Notes: a model not told the origin generated them from the letters alone. Shown: positions 23,377 through 35,944, numbered from the stretch's first letter. The stretch: DNA of 64,000 nt from Scenedesmus sp. ARA3 (GCA_004335835.1 RWJK01000214.1:119088-183087); one strand, 5' to 3'. Made by a program: numbers and translations.

Positions 23377-26300
23377 TCAGCGCTTGCACGCCGACTGCTC
23401 CTCGGCACCATTCGCACTCATGCGGCGCTTGTGGCCCGCCAAGCTGCCAGCGGCTGCTGCCGTCTCCTCCACAGCCGGGCTGTCACTGACACCAGCTGCC
23501 TGCGCATCGACTGCTTGCTCTGGCTGTGGGTGCGGAGGGCTGCCATGGCCGGCCAGTGCTGCGCACAGCTCATACATGCCGTGGCAGGTGATCCTGCGGC
23601 CACCATACAGCAGCATGTCTGTTGCCACGTCTTCCAGGATGCTGTCCCCGGCCACGCCGCCTTCTGCCAGCAGGCCACCAGACAGCATGGCACCCACGCC
23701 AGTAGGGGTGAACATGCCAGCGTTGCCACCGGCGGCAGCAGCAGGGTGGCCCAGTGCTGCTGCCATCAAGCCATCAGCAGGTCCGGGGGCTCCACCAGCG
23801 CCCAGCAAGCCCAGCGGGCCAGTCTGCAGGCCAGGCGGCAGCCCCGACCCGGCTGCTGCTACAGCCCCGCCAGCAGCAACACCGCCAGCTGCAGCAGCAG
23901 CAGTTGCACCAGGCAGTGCTCCCAGCTGGCTGATGCCTGCGCCCAGCCTGCCATGCACTCGGCCTGGTGGGCCGCCAGCTGCCCCAGCCACTGCCGCAAA
24001 GCTGCCTGTTGCGCCGCCTGCAGCACCCAGTGACGCCAGGATGCTGCTGAACAGCAGGCCTGCCTGCATCTCCCTGGAAGCGGTTGAAGCCGCCGGCGCA
24101 GCTGCAGGTGCCGGCGCACCCGGCTGATCAGCCGGTGCCGCGGCAGACACCGCTGCACCAGCACCTGCGCCTGCACTCCCTGCCACCTCGCTGCCTGCTG
24201 GCCTGCTGTCTTCTGGCACTAGCATGGCAGCTGCCCTGCGCGCCAGGTGCTGCAGCTGCAGCGTCCGCTGCTGGTGCTGATCAGCTGTGAGGAGCACGGG
24301 CAGGCCCTGTGCTAGCTCTGGCAGCTGCACCAGGTCAGACAGCACTGCCTCCAGCTCCAGCTCCCTGCCGGCAGTGCCAAACGCTGCTGCCGCTGCACCC
24401 TCGGCTTCCACTGCCTCACCAGCAGCAGCACCACCCACACCAGCAATGGTGCCTGCAGCAGCTGCAGCTGCAGGGCTGTGGGCGGCCAGCAGCTGCAGCA
24501 AGCCAGGCAGCTGGTTGCCGATGCGCTGCAGCACGCGCAGCAGCTGCTGCTGCCGCTGCACCTGCGTAGGCAGCGGCTCCAGAGCAGCCCTGCTCACACT
24601 GGCCATGCCTAGCAGCTTGCTGATGCCCTTGGCAGTCTGCAGATACTCGCTAGCCGCTTTTGCCGCCGCAGCAGCTGCTGCCGCCTCGTCCACACCAGCA
24701 GGCATTGCACTCAGCGGCAGCCGGTTGGGCACTGCTGCTGGCGCTGTGGCTGCAATGAGCTCCGCGCAAGCTGGCGCCAGCAGCCGCTGGCCAGCTGCCA
24801 CATCACCCTGCTCAATCGCCACCAGGATGCCAACCACATGCTGCCTGGCTGCTGATGCCTCCTCATACAACACAAAGTCCTCCACAAGGGCTCTCTGCAG
24901 TGTCCCAAGTGGGTCAAGCTTTGGCCCAGAGCCTGGCGCTGGTACTGCTAGAGCTGCAGCTGCAGCTGCACTGCCAGCAGCTGCAGCACTGGCCACACCG
25001 CTGTTATCTGGCTGTGCTGCTGCTGCTGCTGCACCTGCTGTTGCAGCATGATCCGAGCTGCTTGTCCCTCCAGCAGCAGCACCAGGGATGCTGAGTGCAA
25101 GCAAGTCCAGCAGCCTCCTTCTGCTGTGCCTGCCAGCTCCCCTGGCTGCTGCCAGACCAGGTGCACCCACTGCCCCTGCCCCTACACCACTCACAACCTC
25201 CCCGAGCAAGTGCTGCATCTGTACATCACCCCTGCTCTGAGCAGCTGCCCTCCCATCCAGTGCTGCCTCTGCTACCTCTGAGAAGCTGCCGCTACCCGGC
25301 TGCCGACTGATCTGCTGCTGCTGCTGCTGTGCTGCTATCCTAAGCTCTAGCTCTGCTTGTGCTAGCTGTGACACAAGTGCATGCGCTGCTCCTGGCAACT
25401 GCTGCTGCTGCTGCTGCTGCTGCTGGGCTTCCACACCATTGTCTGGGATCTGCAGCGCAGGCAGACTAGACTGCCTGCTGATTGCAGCAGAGCCCCATGA
25501 CCCAGAGTGCTGCCCTTCCTGCAGCAGCCGCAGCGTTGGCAATGGCGCGCCTGCGCCTTGCAGGCCCTGTGCTACCGCTGTGGCACCTGGCTGCTGCTGC
25601 TCTACTGCCTGCACTAGCACTGCCTGCGCCTCAGTGCCTGCCAGTGACACCCCAGAGCCCCATGAGGCCCGCGCCTCAGACCTCAGCCGGTGGCTGGATC
25701 TCCTGCTGCCCGCGCTGCTGCCAGACTGCAGCCTGCTGCGCAGCAGATACCTGCCAGCCACCTGGCCGCCTGCTGGGGCGCTGCTGGGGGCTGCAGGGCT
25801 GCCTGGTGCATCCTGCTGGGCTGAGGTGTTCCGGCCAGTGCTGCTAGCCCGCATGCTAGACTGCTCGGCCAATAAGGCGCTTGCAGCTGGGTGCTGCAGT
25901 GGGTGCTGCGTGCTGCTGCTGCTGTGCTCAGCCTGCTCCGCTGCCAGTGCTGCCAGTGCTGCTGCTGCACCTGCTGCAGGGAGAAGCGGCTCGTCGCCTC
26001 CGCTCAGTGGCTCTTCCGAGTGCTCTACTGCTGCTGCTGCTGCTGCGGCGGCGGCTGCCAAGATCACGTCCAGTGACTCGGGCACTGGGACAGGCACTGG
26101 TACAGGCAGCAGCAACTGGCCTGCTGGGGCTTCTGGACCGGCCGGCTCCTGCTGCACTGCCTGCTGCCTTCTGAGGCCAGCCGCAGGGCTAGCAGCAGTA
26201 GCCTCTGCCACTGCTTGAGGTGCAGCTGGCGCTGATGCTGGGATCACTACAGCTGCAGGCCTAGGTGTTGCTGCTGATGCAGGCACCCCCGCTGATGTCG

Positions 26301-28337
26301 CTGGTGTTGCTGTCGCAGCAGCTGCCGCAGGTGCCTGGGTTGCTGTGCTGCACTGCCAGCCACTCGCAAGCAGGCCGTGGGTAGCGGGGAACGCAAAGCG
26401 GCATACGCTATCCATCAACCGCTTGTGGGGTCCCAACACCGGCTGCTTCACTGCAAATGCCATGTGCGGGTGTGCTGCTGCTGCCAAGCTGCTTGACAGC
26501 TGCTGCTGTTCAACCAGGATGGGACTGGCTTCCTGCGCCCGCAAGCTGCCAGCAACAGCAGAGCGGAACTTCTGAAGCTGCTGCCACTCAATGCCTGTCA
26601 GCCTGCCACCCGCTGCAGCAAAAGCCTCAGCATCCACACTGACAACTGGGCCCCCTGCTGCTGGCACGCCGCCAGGCGCTATGTTGTGTGTTGCCGGCAG
26701 CACTGCTGAGCCGTCCGGTGCCAGCTGCCTGTGTATGAGCGGGGGCGCAGTGCTGGCGGCGATCAACTGGATCAGAGAGCTGGTGCCTTCACTTAGCGAT
26801 GCCCATGACGGCCTGGCAGCAGCAGAGATTCGCAGTAATGCTAAGACAAGGTTTGTTTTGTGTGTTGTCCTGCAGGCAAATCTGGTCGGCTGAATCTAAT
26901 GCTGCTGCTGCTGCTGTCACATGGCTGCGGTACCTCTAACAAAGGGATTCGTGACACGCAATTGCACAGTCACATCCTGTGCCAAGCGTCACCATGTTGC
27001 TCTGCCCCTCACCTGCTCTGTGCCAGAGCGACGTGCCTTGCCAGTGCATGCACGCACAGCTGACGCAGCTTCTGTCTCTGCAGCTGCTCGCAGTGCAAGC
27101 ACCAGCCTATGAAGCTGTCCAGCACTGCGTGCCGACGCTCTTTACTCAGCCCTGCACATACAAAGACAGCAAACTCAGCATGCTTGGTAGTTGAGGTTTG
27201 GGCGCTGTCTCTTCCACAGAACAGCTTGGGCAGTTCAGCATGTAAATCAAGCTGTGCAGGAGTCGCAAGCTGCCGCCTCCCCAGCCGTTGCTCACCTTGC
27301 CAGCTCAGCAGCTGCAGCTCCAGCTGCTGCGCAAAGCGGGCCTCACACAGGTCCACCAGCCGCTGCAGGTTGCATGCCAGCGCCACTACGTGCAGCTGTG
27401 GCGTGAGCTCTGCCTGCTGCTGCACATCGTCCAGGTACAGGAACTGCACCAGGCTGTGCAGGCAGGGTCCGTCAGGCACACACGACAGCCGCACCTGCAC
27501 AGCAGCCATCAGCAAGCAAGTTAGCAGCTCAACACGTCTCAACACGTCTGTGCAGCCTGCTGGTCAGGCATCAGCAGGTAACGCTCTACACGTTGCTGGT
27601 GATGAAGGAGGCACTGCCATGGTAGGCGCTGCTGTGGCTGCTGCCGCCCTTGTGCTCACCTGCTCCACCTCTGCTGGCATGGGCTGGCCCTGCAGCACAG
27701 GCAGCCTGCACTGCAGCACCAGCTTGTGAACGCGCTGGCAGCTGCCATCCCCAGCCAGCAGCTGCACGTCAGCAGAGCACAGCCGGCTCTCCCAGACTGG
27801 CTGGAAGCCAGGGCAGGCAGGGCCAGGCCTGAAGCGCTCCGCACTTGCGCGTGACACGCCAGGCACGTCCGGTTTCAGCTCCAGCACCAGGGGTCCGTGG
27901 TAGCGCGCAACCTTGCACACGCCAGGCTCGCAGCGCTCCTGCAAGCAGCAATGGCAACACCTCAAGACTGTCAGACGGCACAATATACGCTGCTGCTTGT
28001 GGGGCTGCCGGAGGTGCTGGCAGCCAATGTTTGGTCTGAGAAGCAATTTTGAGCTTGATGGATTGCTCAAGTGATTGCAGGTGTGCGGGTAAGCAGCAAA
28101 GGGAGACGCTACAGGCTGAGCCCTGACAGCACTGACAACAGCTGGATTCAGGCAGGCTGCTGTGGTCACCTGCAGGATGGTGTCAAGCTCCTGCCTGCTT
28201 TCGACCGATGCCAGCAACACATCGCCGCCCGGCCATCTACAGATGAAGTGAGGCATCCCAAAGTGGCTGCTGCTGACCAAGTGCGTGCCACCTGCAAGCA
28301 CGTGACAATAACCAGTGCTGTCAAGCTGGGTTAGCAT
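23377..28337 (-). CDS. BTB/POZ-domain protein with long low-complexity C-terminus
   Basis: Five exons on the minus strand: 28337-28170, 27938-27660, 27494-27296, 27151-27013, 26812-23377; 1406 residues, all phases agree. The BTB fold spans about residues 110-212: SADVQLLAGDGSCQRVHKLV (the usual D-V and V-H-K of the fold), then HSLVQFLYLDDVQQQAELTP and VVALACNLQRLVDLCEARFA. A short BACK-like helical piece follows (ERRHAVLDSFIGWCLHCEQL). The last exon encodes 1145 residues rich in Ala, Gly, Gln and Pro with a few ordered islands (ELDPLGTL-like LDPLGTLQRALVEDFVLYEE; ATDMLLYGGRRITCHGMYEL) and ends in a basic tail. BTB proteins are often Cullin-3 substrate adaptors; that role here is inference. 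The start is uncertain, since an acceptor-like CTTGCAG follows the first ATG and an upstream first exon is possible. Confidence 0.75.
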
Positions 28338-29044
28338 GCAGCATGAGCCTGCTTAAACATGACAAACAAGACAGAATTTTTAACTGGCGTTTGTTCGTTC
28401 ACAAATTGCAGCTGACTCATGCTCCTGTTGGCGTCCATGACTACTGCTGCTACTGTTCAGTACTGTTCGACAGTTTGTGCTCTCCCGCGCCCAAGCAAGC
28501 AGCTTGCCTCAGCCTATCAACTCTATATCACCTGTATACTCTTCTTAATATTATTAGATTCAGGCATCAAGAATTCGACAGCTCTGTGCTCCACATGGTT
28601 ACGTTTGTTTCGCCCGTGAGCCTCACTGCCTGGACTCTTCTCGGCAGGCTGGTGTAGCTGATATAAGTGCTTTATAAGCAGATCTATAAGCTACTGATGC
28701 CCTACGGGAGTGCGCACAGGCTTGCTCGCTCCAGCGAATGCAGAAACGACAGGCACTACACGGATAACGCAACCTCATTGGGCGAGCTAAACTTCTTGCT
28801 ACACTACTGAAGCTCACATCACAAGCAGAAGAACCTTTGTATAGGATTCGCAGCCACCCGTGGCTGACGCTGCAGCTTGTCAGGGTTTTGATACTGCTTG
28901 TATTGCACAACCGGGTTGATAGCTGTAGCCTGTCCTGTTGTGGTCAGGAGTTGAACGCAAGATTCAAGTGTAGCTGTCTGTTTGATTTGGAAGATCTGGT
29001 ATTCAACGGGCATCGCGAGCAGCCTTGTTGCCCTTCTGCTCCAC
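28338..29044. promoter_or_regulatory. Divergent intergenic region, BTB gene / hydroxylase-GlcNAcT
   Basis: 707 bases between opposite start codons. It includes a more A/T-rich stretch around 28530-28570 and no ORF with a recognisable domain. Probably two promoters or one bidirectional one. Confidence 0.4.
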
Positions 29045-30676
29045 ATGGCAGATCAGTTTGATCTGGCAGCTCTGGCCCTGCTTCCTGACAATGTCAAACG
29101 CAAAATATTTCATAATGTCGGGAAAACTGATACTCACTCACCTCAGCAACAAGTACCGCAGCAGCAACCACAACAAAGGCATGCGCCCGCACGAACTGCA
29201 TCTGTAGCTGGAGAGGCGGTCAGCGCTGTACGAGGCAGAGCAGTGCAGCTGCCTGCAATAGGCAGTGCCGGAGTGTGTGTTGTTGACGATGTGCTGTCTA
29301 TAACAGAAGCACAGGTAGGCTGGACAGCTGCTGTCGCTGCCTGCAGAGCTGTCCGCCAGGCTGCAGAACAGCTGTCACACGCCGGTCACCTGCACAGCTG
29401 CCTGTGCACATGCTCCTCTTGCATTCTCAAGAGTTGCTCTTCTTGCAACTCTTGGGGTGAAATTCAATTTTGAACATACGCTGTTTGTACTGCAGGCAGC
29501 TGCAACAGCACTTGAGGACTGGTTGGCCTCTCATGGCCGCAGGCCAGGCATGGGTGCACACACCTCTGGGGGCCGGTGGCATGATGAGCAGCTGCGTGGT
29601 GATGTCACCAGCTGGGCAAATGAGGGAGAACTCCAGGCGGCAGGCCAGCCATTGCTAGCAGCTGTCCTGCATATGCTGGCATCATTGAGGCCTCAGCTGG
29701 CTCAGCAAGGGTGAGGGACAAAACCACAATCGCTTGCAGCAGCAGCATCAGCACTCGCTCATGCGCTCACCGACAGCAACAGCTACCACAGCACACTGAA
29801 AACGTCCAAGCACTGGAGACCAGCAGGCTTAACTTTCCATTTCTTAGCCTGAAGCATTGCAGGGTGTGCCTGCTGTGTGCAGGTTTGATGTCGGCGGCCG
29901 CATCAGCGTGCAGCTGGCCTGTTACCCTGGCAGGGGTGCCCGCTACGTGCGCCACACTGACGCTTCTGATGCAGTGCCTGGCCGTACAGTGACAGCACTG
30001 CTGTACCTCAACACCAACTGGGATGTGCAGGTGCGAGCGGCAAAGTGTTGGATGCTGCTGTCAGACACTGCATGAAGAGTTCAAATCCAAGTGTTGAGGA
30101 TTTAGTTCGACAGTCCAGGCGCAGTGGGGCAGAACCATAACTGCCTTGGACAAAGAGGGAGCTGCACAACCTGCCAGTCACTGAACTGCTGCTAGCATAA
30201 GTTGAGAAGTAGTTCCGCTCTTGCCTTGGTTTGATTTGTGCAGCGAGATGGGGGCCAGCTGGCGCTATATAACGCGCCCCATGCCAAGCTCAGCAGCACC
30301 AGCGGGACCAGCAGTACGAGCAGCTGCGGCGAGCAGCCTGCTGGCTACCTTGCTGGAGAGCCTGCGCTGCTGGTCGCACCAGTGGCTGGCAGGCTGCTGG
30401 TGTTTGACGCGCGGCTACCGCATGAGGTGCTGCCTGCTCAGCGCCACAGGTACTCCATCAGCGCCTTCTTCTACAAGGCGCAGCAGCAGGGCACAGCAGC
30501 CGCAGAGCCAGCAGCTGCAGAAGCAGCAGGACCAGCTACGCACCCAGCAGACGTACCGCCAGGAGTGGCAGGGCCAGCAGCAGCAGCAGCAGCAGCACCA
30601 GCACCAGCACCAGCACCAGCAGCACAGATCGACTCAGTAGTCAAATCAGCTGGCTGTGAGCACTGCATTGCTGGAA

Positions 30677-30738
<62 letters not shown>

Positions 30739-32711
30739 ACGCAGCCTGGCGCCACCAGCGGCAGCGGTGATGGCATGACATTGCTTCTACCCCGCATCTT
30801 CGTCAGCATCGCTGCTTTCCGTGACGAGGAGTGCCAGTGGACGCTGCGGGATCTGTTCCTGCAAGCCACACACCCGGAGAGAGTGGTTGCTGGTGTGGTG
30901 TGGCAGGTTGACCCGCAAGCAGACCAGGCCTTCACTCGCATGGCAGGCGGGCAGCGCACAGCTCCCTATCAGCAACAGGTGCGGTATCTGAATCATATCT
31001 ACTGCGGTTGGGCGGGTTTGTTGTACTGCAGCTGCTGCAGGCTTTGCTAAGAGGGCGGCGTTGCGTACTGTCATCGCTTCAGGAGGAACGCCCACATTGC
31101 TGTGTTGTCGCTGTCATCACTGCTGCCTCTCCGTCCTGCTTGTCTCAGGTCTTCTTGCTCTCACTGAGCTTGGGTGTGGGCATTTGTGCTGCTGCCCCAG
31201 GTGCGTGAGGTGCGGCTTCATTACAAGGCTGCCACAGGGCCCTGTGCAGCCCGCAGCCTTGCGCAGCAGCTGTGGGCGGGCGAGGAGTTTGTGCTGCAGA
31301 TCGATGCACACATGAGGTGAGCATGTGGTGTTTTGCACCGCATAAAACATGTGTATGCTGCATGGCGCCTGCTGGAGTGCCTTGGTGACTGTTTGAGCAC
31401 ATAACGCGGATTGCATCGTAAAGTGGACGAGCCAGATTTGGTCAAGCCTTGCAGCTGCTTGTCCAAAAGCCGTGTGCCTTATGTTCACGTATGGGGCGAA
31501 TGTGTTTGCTTGTCAAGCGTCTGTTGAGCTCATCCGTGCTGCGTGTGCACTGGATGCAGGTTTGTGCAGGGATGGGATGTCCTGTGCCTGCAGCAGCTGC
31601 AGAAGGCTCAGCAGGCAGCTGGCAGCAGCAGAGTGGTGCTGTCCACCTACCCGCTAGGCTACAGTGGCCAAGGAGCTGCAGCACAGGTGCCCGAGCACGC
31701 GCCTGCCACACTGCTGTGTGCCAAGGGCTTTGACGACTCTGGTTTCCTGCGCGTCATATCTAGGTGAGAGTGTGCCGCAAACATGCACCCCCAGCAGGCC
31801 AGCTGCTGGCGGCAGAAGGGGGGGGGAGGGCGGTGCAGCAGCTGCGCCATTGAACAGAACACCACAGCAGTGAGCAGCCAGTGCCTGCCTGCCTGCACTA
31901 GCTCTTACAGCACGTGCTTGTGCTATGCATGCCATGTGATGCAGAATCGCAAGCTTTGTGAGTGGCTGTGCCATCTGCTGCACTGCAGGACTCTGTGCAC
32001 ACAGCCGCCTGGCCCGCTGCCCAGCTACTTCTGGGCGGCAGGCTTCAGCTTTGCCCCTGCAGCCTGGCTGCTGGAGGTGCCGTACTGCCCGCACCTGCCG
32101 CACCTGTTCTTTGGCGAGGAGGCGTACATGCTGGCGCGCATGGTGACGCGCGGCTGGCAGGTGTGGGCGCCCAGCTTGGCGCTGCTGTTCCACCAGTGGG
32201 AGAGGGGCGAGCGCTCGACAAGCTACCAGGCATCTGGCCAGGTGAGATCTGGCAGGGCCAGGGTTGCCTGTGGCTTGCCGGCTTGCTGCTTTGCATAGAT
32301 AGGTGTCGTGATTCTCGTATGTGTTTGAGAGTATTTGCTGCGGGTGCCTGCGGAAGCATGCAGCGCTACTCATGCACGCTTTGCTGGCCTTGCTGCATGC
32401 AGGTGGATCAGGAGCTGAGGGCAGCCTCACAGGCCAGAGTTCTACAGCTGCTCTGGTCAGGCAGTGAAGGCGCCGCAACTGTTGTATCACCAGGCTACGA
32501 ACAAGAGCCTGCCTCACAAGCAGCAGGGATCAAGCACCCAGGCCAACCACCGTCTGCGGCTGACTGGGCACCTGGTGGCATCTGGGGCCTGGGCACCTCC
32601 AGGACGATGCAGTGGTTTGAATATAGCTGTGGTGTGAAGTTCAAGGAGAAGCTTATTGAGCAGCGTGCACTGTTTGGAGGGCGGGACCCTGGTGTGTTTG
32701 TGACGCTGTGA
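29045..32711 (+). CDS. Fused prolyl 4-hydroxylase / Skp1-hydroxyproline GlcNAc-transferase
   Basis: Eight exons: 29045-29314, 29496-29710, 29883-30030, 30244-30978, 31201-31316, 31560-31763, 31989-32241, 32403-32711; 749 residues, phases all agree. Residues about 90-290 form a HIF-PHD/PhyA-type 2-oxoglutarate/Fe(II) dioxygenase: LACYPGRGARYVRHTD gives iron ligands H186 and D188, GGQLALY follows, and LPHEVLPAQRHRYS gives H271 and the 2-oxoglutarate-binding R280 (spacing 9, as in PHD2). A linker with 18 Ala (358-375) leads to a GT60-type GlcNAc-transferase: IFVSIAAFRDEECQWTLRDL, QIDAHMRF (D491-A-H493, the metal/nucleotide-sugar motif), GWDVLCL, FWAAGFSF, FFGEEAYMLARMVTRGW, and a C-terminus SCGVKFKEKLIEQRALFG. 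In Dictyostelium these two activities, on separate PhyA and Gnt1, modify Skp1 in the cytoplasm in response to oxygen. No signal peptide is seen. One exon (30244-30978) spans hydroxylase, linker and transferase, so the join is not a splicing artefact of my model. Confidence 0.92.
30682..30735 (+). repeat. (GCA)18 tract coding poly-Ala linker
   Basis: Eighteen uninterrupted GCA codons inside exon 4 of the hydroxylase-GlcNAcT fusion. They are read as alanine between the two enzyme domains and are likely length-polymorphic. Confidence 0.9.
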
Positions 32712-33164
32712 TGTGGATGTGCTGCTACCCACCTGGCCTTGCGGGGGTGACCTGGCCAGGTTTGTTTCTAGCAGTGGGTTTCCGTCATCTTCTCAACCGC
32801 CATTTATTTGTGCTCATGTGCTGGTGGCACGTGACAATCGCCAAAGGCCTGGTCTGGCAGTTGCTGTACTGGCAGCGGGCTGTTTTGCCGTGAGAGCGAA
32901 GGCCTGGTGCCAACTGATGTTTGACCAACTAGGGTTTTGTGTGGCATGCTACTCATTGTGTCAGAGAGTGTTCGTGAACAGATTTGACACCCAGGCAAAC
33001 GGTTTCAAAAGTACATGCAGTTCCATGACGACAGGAGACCAAACACAACAACCCCACTCTGTGTTGACGATCGATTTTCATACTGATGTGCTTTCGTCGA
33101 AAGACGAGCCATCATTTTATCAAATCATATCAGTAGCCTGATATTACCCGCATAATTGAGAGTG
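32712..33164. other. Intergenic, hydroxylase-GlcNAcT to LRR gene
   Basis: 453 bases between co-oriented genes: 3' UTR plus the LRR promoter. No gene or clear motif seen. Confidence 0.4.
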
Positions 33165-35618
33165 ATGTTTGCGGGGCTCGAGGCAGACCTGATTTCTTCA
33201 TCTCCTGGTGTTGCTGCCAAGCCAGCTAGAAACAAACGCAAGGATCCAAAGGTGAACCAATGCTTTCATGGTCAGAGACAACTTGAGATGCTTGTGAAGG
33301 TTTAACACATCAGCAGGGCAACCGGTAGCATGCAAACCTTTCAAAACATGTGTATAATTGTAGCAACCCTGCTGGCGTTGAAGTACAGAGAACACTGCTT
33401 GCAGGCACAGTGACAGGGCAATCGCCAACACGTTACTTGTCGTGCAGGTTTGGCTTGCAGGAGAGCTAATTGTGCGGTGTGAGAACCAGGGGCTCACTTC
33501 TTTGCCGCCTCAGCTCTGGCTGAAGACAACGCTGCGCACGCTGGTGCTGACTGGCAATGCCTTGGCGTGCCTGCCACCAGACATACAGCTGTTGAAGGAG
33601 CTGAGGGAACTGCACTTGGGCCACAATCAGCTGGCGCAGCTTCCAGACGAGTTATGCTTGCTGTCGCAGTTGCAGCACCTGGATGTGCAGCACAACCAGT
33701 TGACTGAGGTGCCTGCTGGACTGTGCAGGTGGGTTGGCAGCACACCCAACAGTATAATGTTTGCTATCAACATTATATCATCAAGGCTACAGCTGTAGGA
33801 GGCACAAAGCGTACAATTGAAGTTTGCAGAAACAAGCTTTGTCCACGTGTAATGAAACCTGCCTGAACATGCTCAACTGCTGCTGGACCGGCGCAGGCTG
33901 GTGCACCTGGCTGTTCTCAACCTGGATGGCAACCCCCTGCGCCCAGCACTGCAACAGCTGTGGGGTGCACCAACATCAGGTACCAGCAGTCAGCAGCAGC
34001 CGCCACTTTCAGGCAGGCAGGCAGCAGCTGCAGCAACATCCAGGGTGAAGGACAGCACACAGGCAGTGCTGCAGCACCTGCTGGAGCAGCAGGTGTGTTG
34101 AAATGGCAGCAGACGTGTCTATCTGCTTAAACCATGTTGATACACAAGAGTTACCTGGTTGAAATATTGGTGCCCTTGCCCTGAGCTTGCGTCAAGCTCA
34201 TCAGTAGCGTTAGCTTGACATTCAAAGGGATAACCATGCAAGCCTATAACAAGCACGTGCCATGTTCTGCAACCCCACATCATCGCCATTTATGTCTTGC
34301 TGCAGGACCCCACGACTGTGCTGCAGGTGAAGCAGGCCAAGCTGCAGCTGCTGCAGCAAGCCAGCACCCAGCAGATCCTCAAGCTGCTGCATGTTGCCAA
34401 CCCGGACAGCCTGGCAAACTGTGCCAGCATTGCAACCGGCACAGGGCTCAGCAGCAGCCTGGTCCAGAGGATTCAGCAGGCACAGGCGGCCACTGCAGAA
34501 ATGCAGGCGGCGCTAGCAGCTGTACAGGACATGCAGGGCAGCAGCACACCCACTGGCTTAGAAGCGGGAGGCGCAGCACACGAGCAGTTGTCTTCTGCAC
34601 TGCGGCAGTTTGAGTCGCTTTGCAAGCCTGGTGAGGCCAGTTGTCGGGTACATCTAACAGTGCGCTGGTTGTGCATGCACAGCCTCTGACGAAGACGCAC
34701 CAACTCTGACGTGGCACATGGGCGACTATCAGTTGCCGAGCACTAGCGCACGTCTGCAAGCTCACAAGCGTCGGTCATCAGGCATGCACCGTATCTGGCA
34801 TCCATAGATGTCTGATGCATGCAGGCAGATCACCTACTAGGATGGGCAGATCACCTACTAGCTAGTAGCTTTTACCCAGCTGCGCCCGTATGTTTGCAGG
34901 ACGGCCCAGCGGGCCAGTGTATGCAGCTGCACATGCTATGTGGCGCAACCTGCAGCGGCAGGCGCTGGAGCGAGGCTGGCGGTGCAGCAGCCCTAAGAGC
35001 CCGGCGCCAGCAGCAGCGCCAGCAGAAGATAACGCAGAAGGTAGAGCTACGGACACCGCTCAGCATGATGGTTCTGTCAGGAGCAGCAGCAGCTCACCGC
35101 TAGGTGGCCGGCGCTTTCTCACCGTGCAAGAGCAGACACGCCAGCGCCTGGAGGCTGCTGGGGCTAAGAAGTACCAGGAGTGGGCGGCAGAGAAGCAGCG
35201 TGCAGAGCAGCTGGAGCGGCAGCGCGTGGCGGTGAGTGTCAGGCATGCAGGCTGGCTGCCAGGCTGGACTGTATGCATCAACACTGACACTTTAATGTAC
35301 AGCCAATTGGCTTGCACTTACACATGATCTTGTTCTTTGTGGGCCGCGGCTTGTTCTCTGCAAGTCAACAAGCTGCATCCTGCCATCCACGTGCAGGCGC
35401 TGGCACAGCAGCAGGCGCAATCCAAGGTTCCCGTGGTTGCAAGCAGAGCAGCCAAAGCTGTGGACAACTGTGCCAAGGAGAAGGCATGGCCCAGCAAGGT
35501 TGAGCAGTTTGCGCATGGCACCTTCAGCCTGCCACCCGAGCAGCTAAAGGCCATCATGCGTGCCTACCAGCGGCCGCCACTATTGCAGAGCGAGGGCTCA
35601 GACGAAGGCAGCAGCTGA
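33165..35618 (+). CDS. Leucine-rich-repeat protein (short LRR, coiled C-terminus)
   Basis: Six exons: 33165-33251, 33448-33728, 33897-34092, 34306-34630, 34900-35231, 35397-35618; 480 residues with agreeing phases. A basic start (KPARNKRKDPK) is followed by about five SDS22/LRRC-type repeats: CENQGLTSLPPQLW, LRTLVLTGNALACLPPDI, LRELHLGHNQLAQLPDEL, LQHLDVQHNQLTEVPAGL, LAVLNLDGNPLRPALQQL. After them come Ala/Gln-rich helices (QILKLLHVANPDSLANCASI), a Ser-rich linker, and a charged coiled-coil-like stretch (KKYQEWAAEKQRAEQLERQR). The C-terminus KVEQFAHGTFSLPPEQLKAI is distinctive. No signal peptide or membrane span, so intracellular. It resembles small LRRC57/LRRC40-like proteins in the repeats only; function is unknown and LRRs usually bind a protein partner. 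Confidence 0.82.
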
Positions 35619-35748
35619 ATCAAATAGAACTAGCAGTACATCAGCGTTCTAGCATCACCAGGTCTGCAGGATCTGCATGAGTTGAGTTCAACTTGCTTGT
35701 GTTGTCATGTGACGGTTGACCTTGCTCGGTTGAAGGTTTTCCGTACCT

Positions 35749-35792
35749 TGTAAGATAGCACACAACTGGACGTGATGCTGCTCTGTGTGTAA
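35749..35792 (+). terminator. Two TGTAA poly(A) signals of the LRR gene
   Basis: TGTAA at 35749 and at 35788 lie 131 and 170 bases past the LRR stop. They leave little room before the next gene and argue against the upstream ATG (35804) as the ICME start. Confidence 0.45.
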
Positions 35793-35944
35793 ACGGTTGA
35801 AGCATGCAAACGTTTGGGAATAGAGTCTGCATGCTCGCACTCCACTTGCCAACGAAGCGTACAGTCATTGTTGATGCGCAGTTTAATGCACGCAGCAAAA
35901 GCGCTCATAGTACACTAGTAACGTACGTAAATAAAATTCCCAGG

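Noticed and set aside
22768..24033. 421-codon plus-strand ORF
   Set aside because: Its second half is antisense to the last BTB-gene exon, where GC-rich codons keep several frames open. The first half has no recognisable domain.
24287..26218. Long plus-strand ORFs of 250-260 residues (24287-25051, 25439-26218)
   Set aside because: Antisense shadows of the CAG-rich BTB exon: composition is Ser/Cys/Ala runs from CTG/TGC codons, with no domain.
30079..30090. tRNA-like B box (GTTCAAATCC) in an intron
   Set aside because: No matching A box or cloverleaf could be drawn around it.
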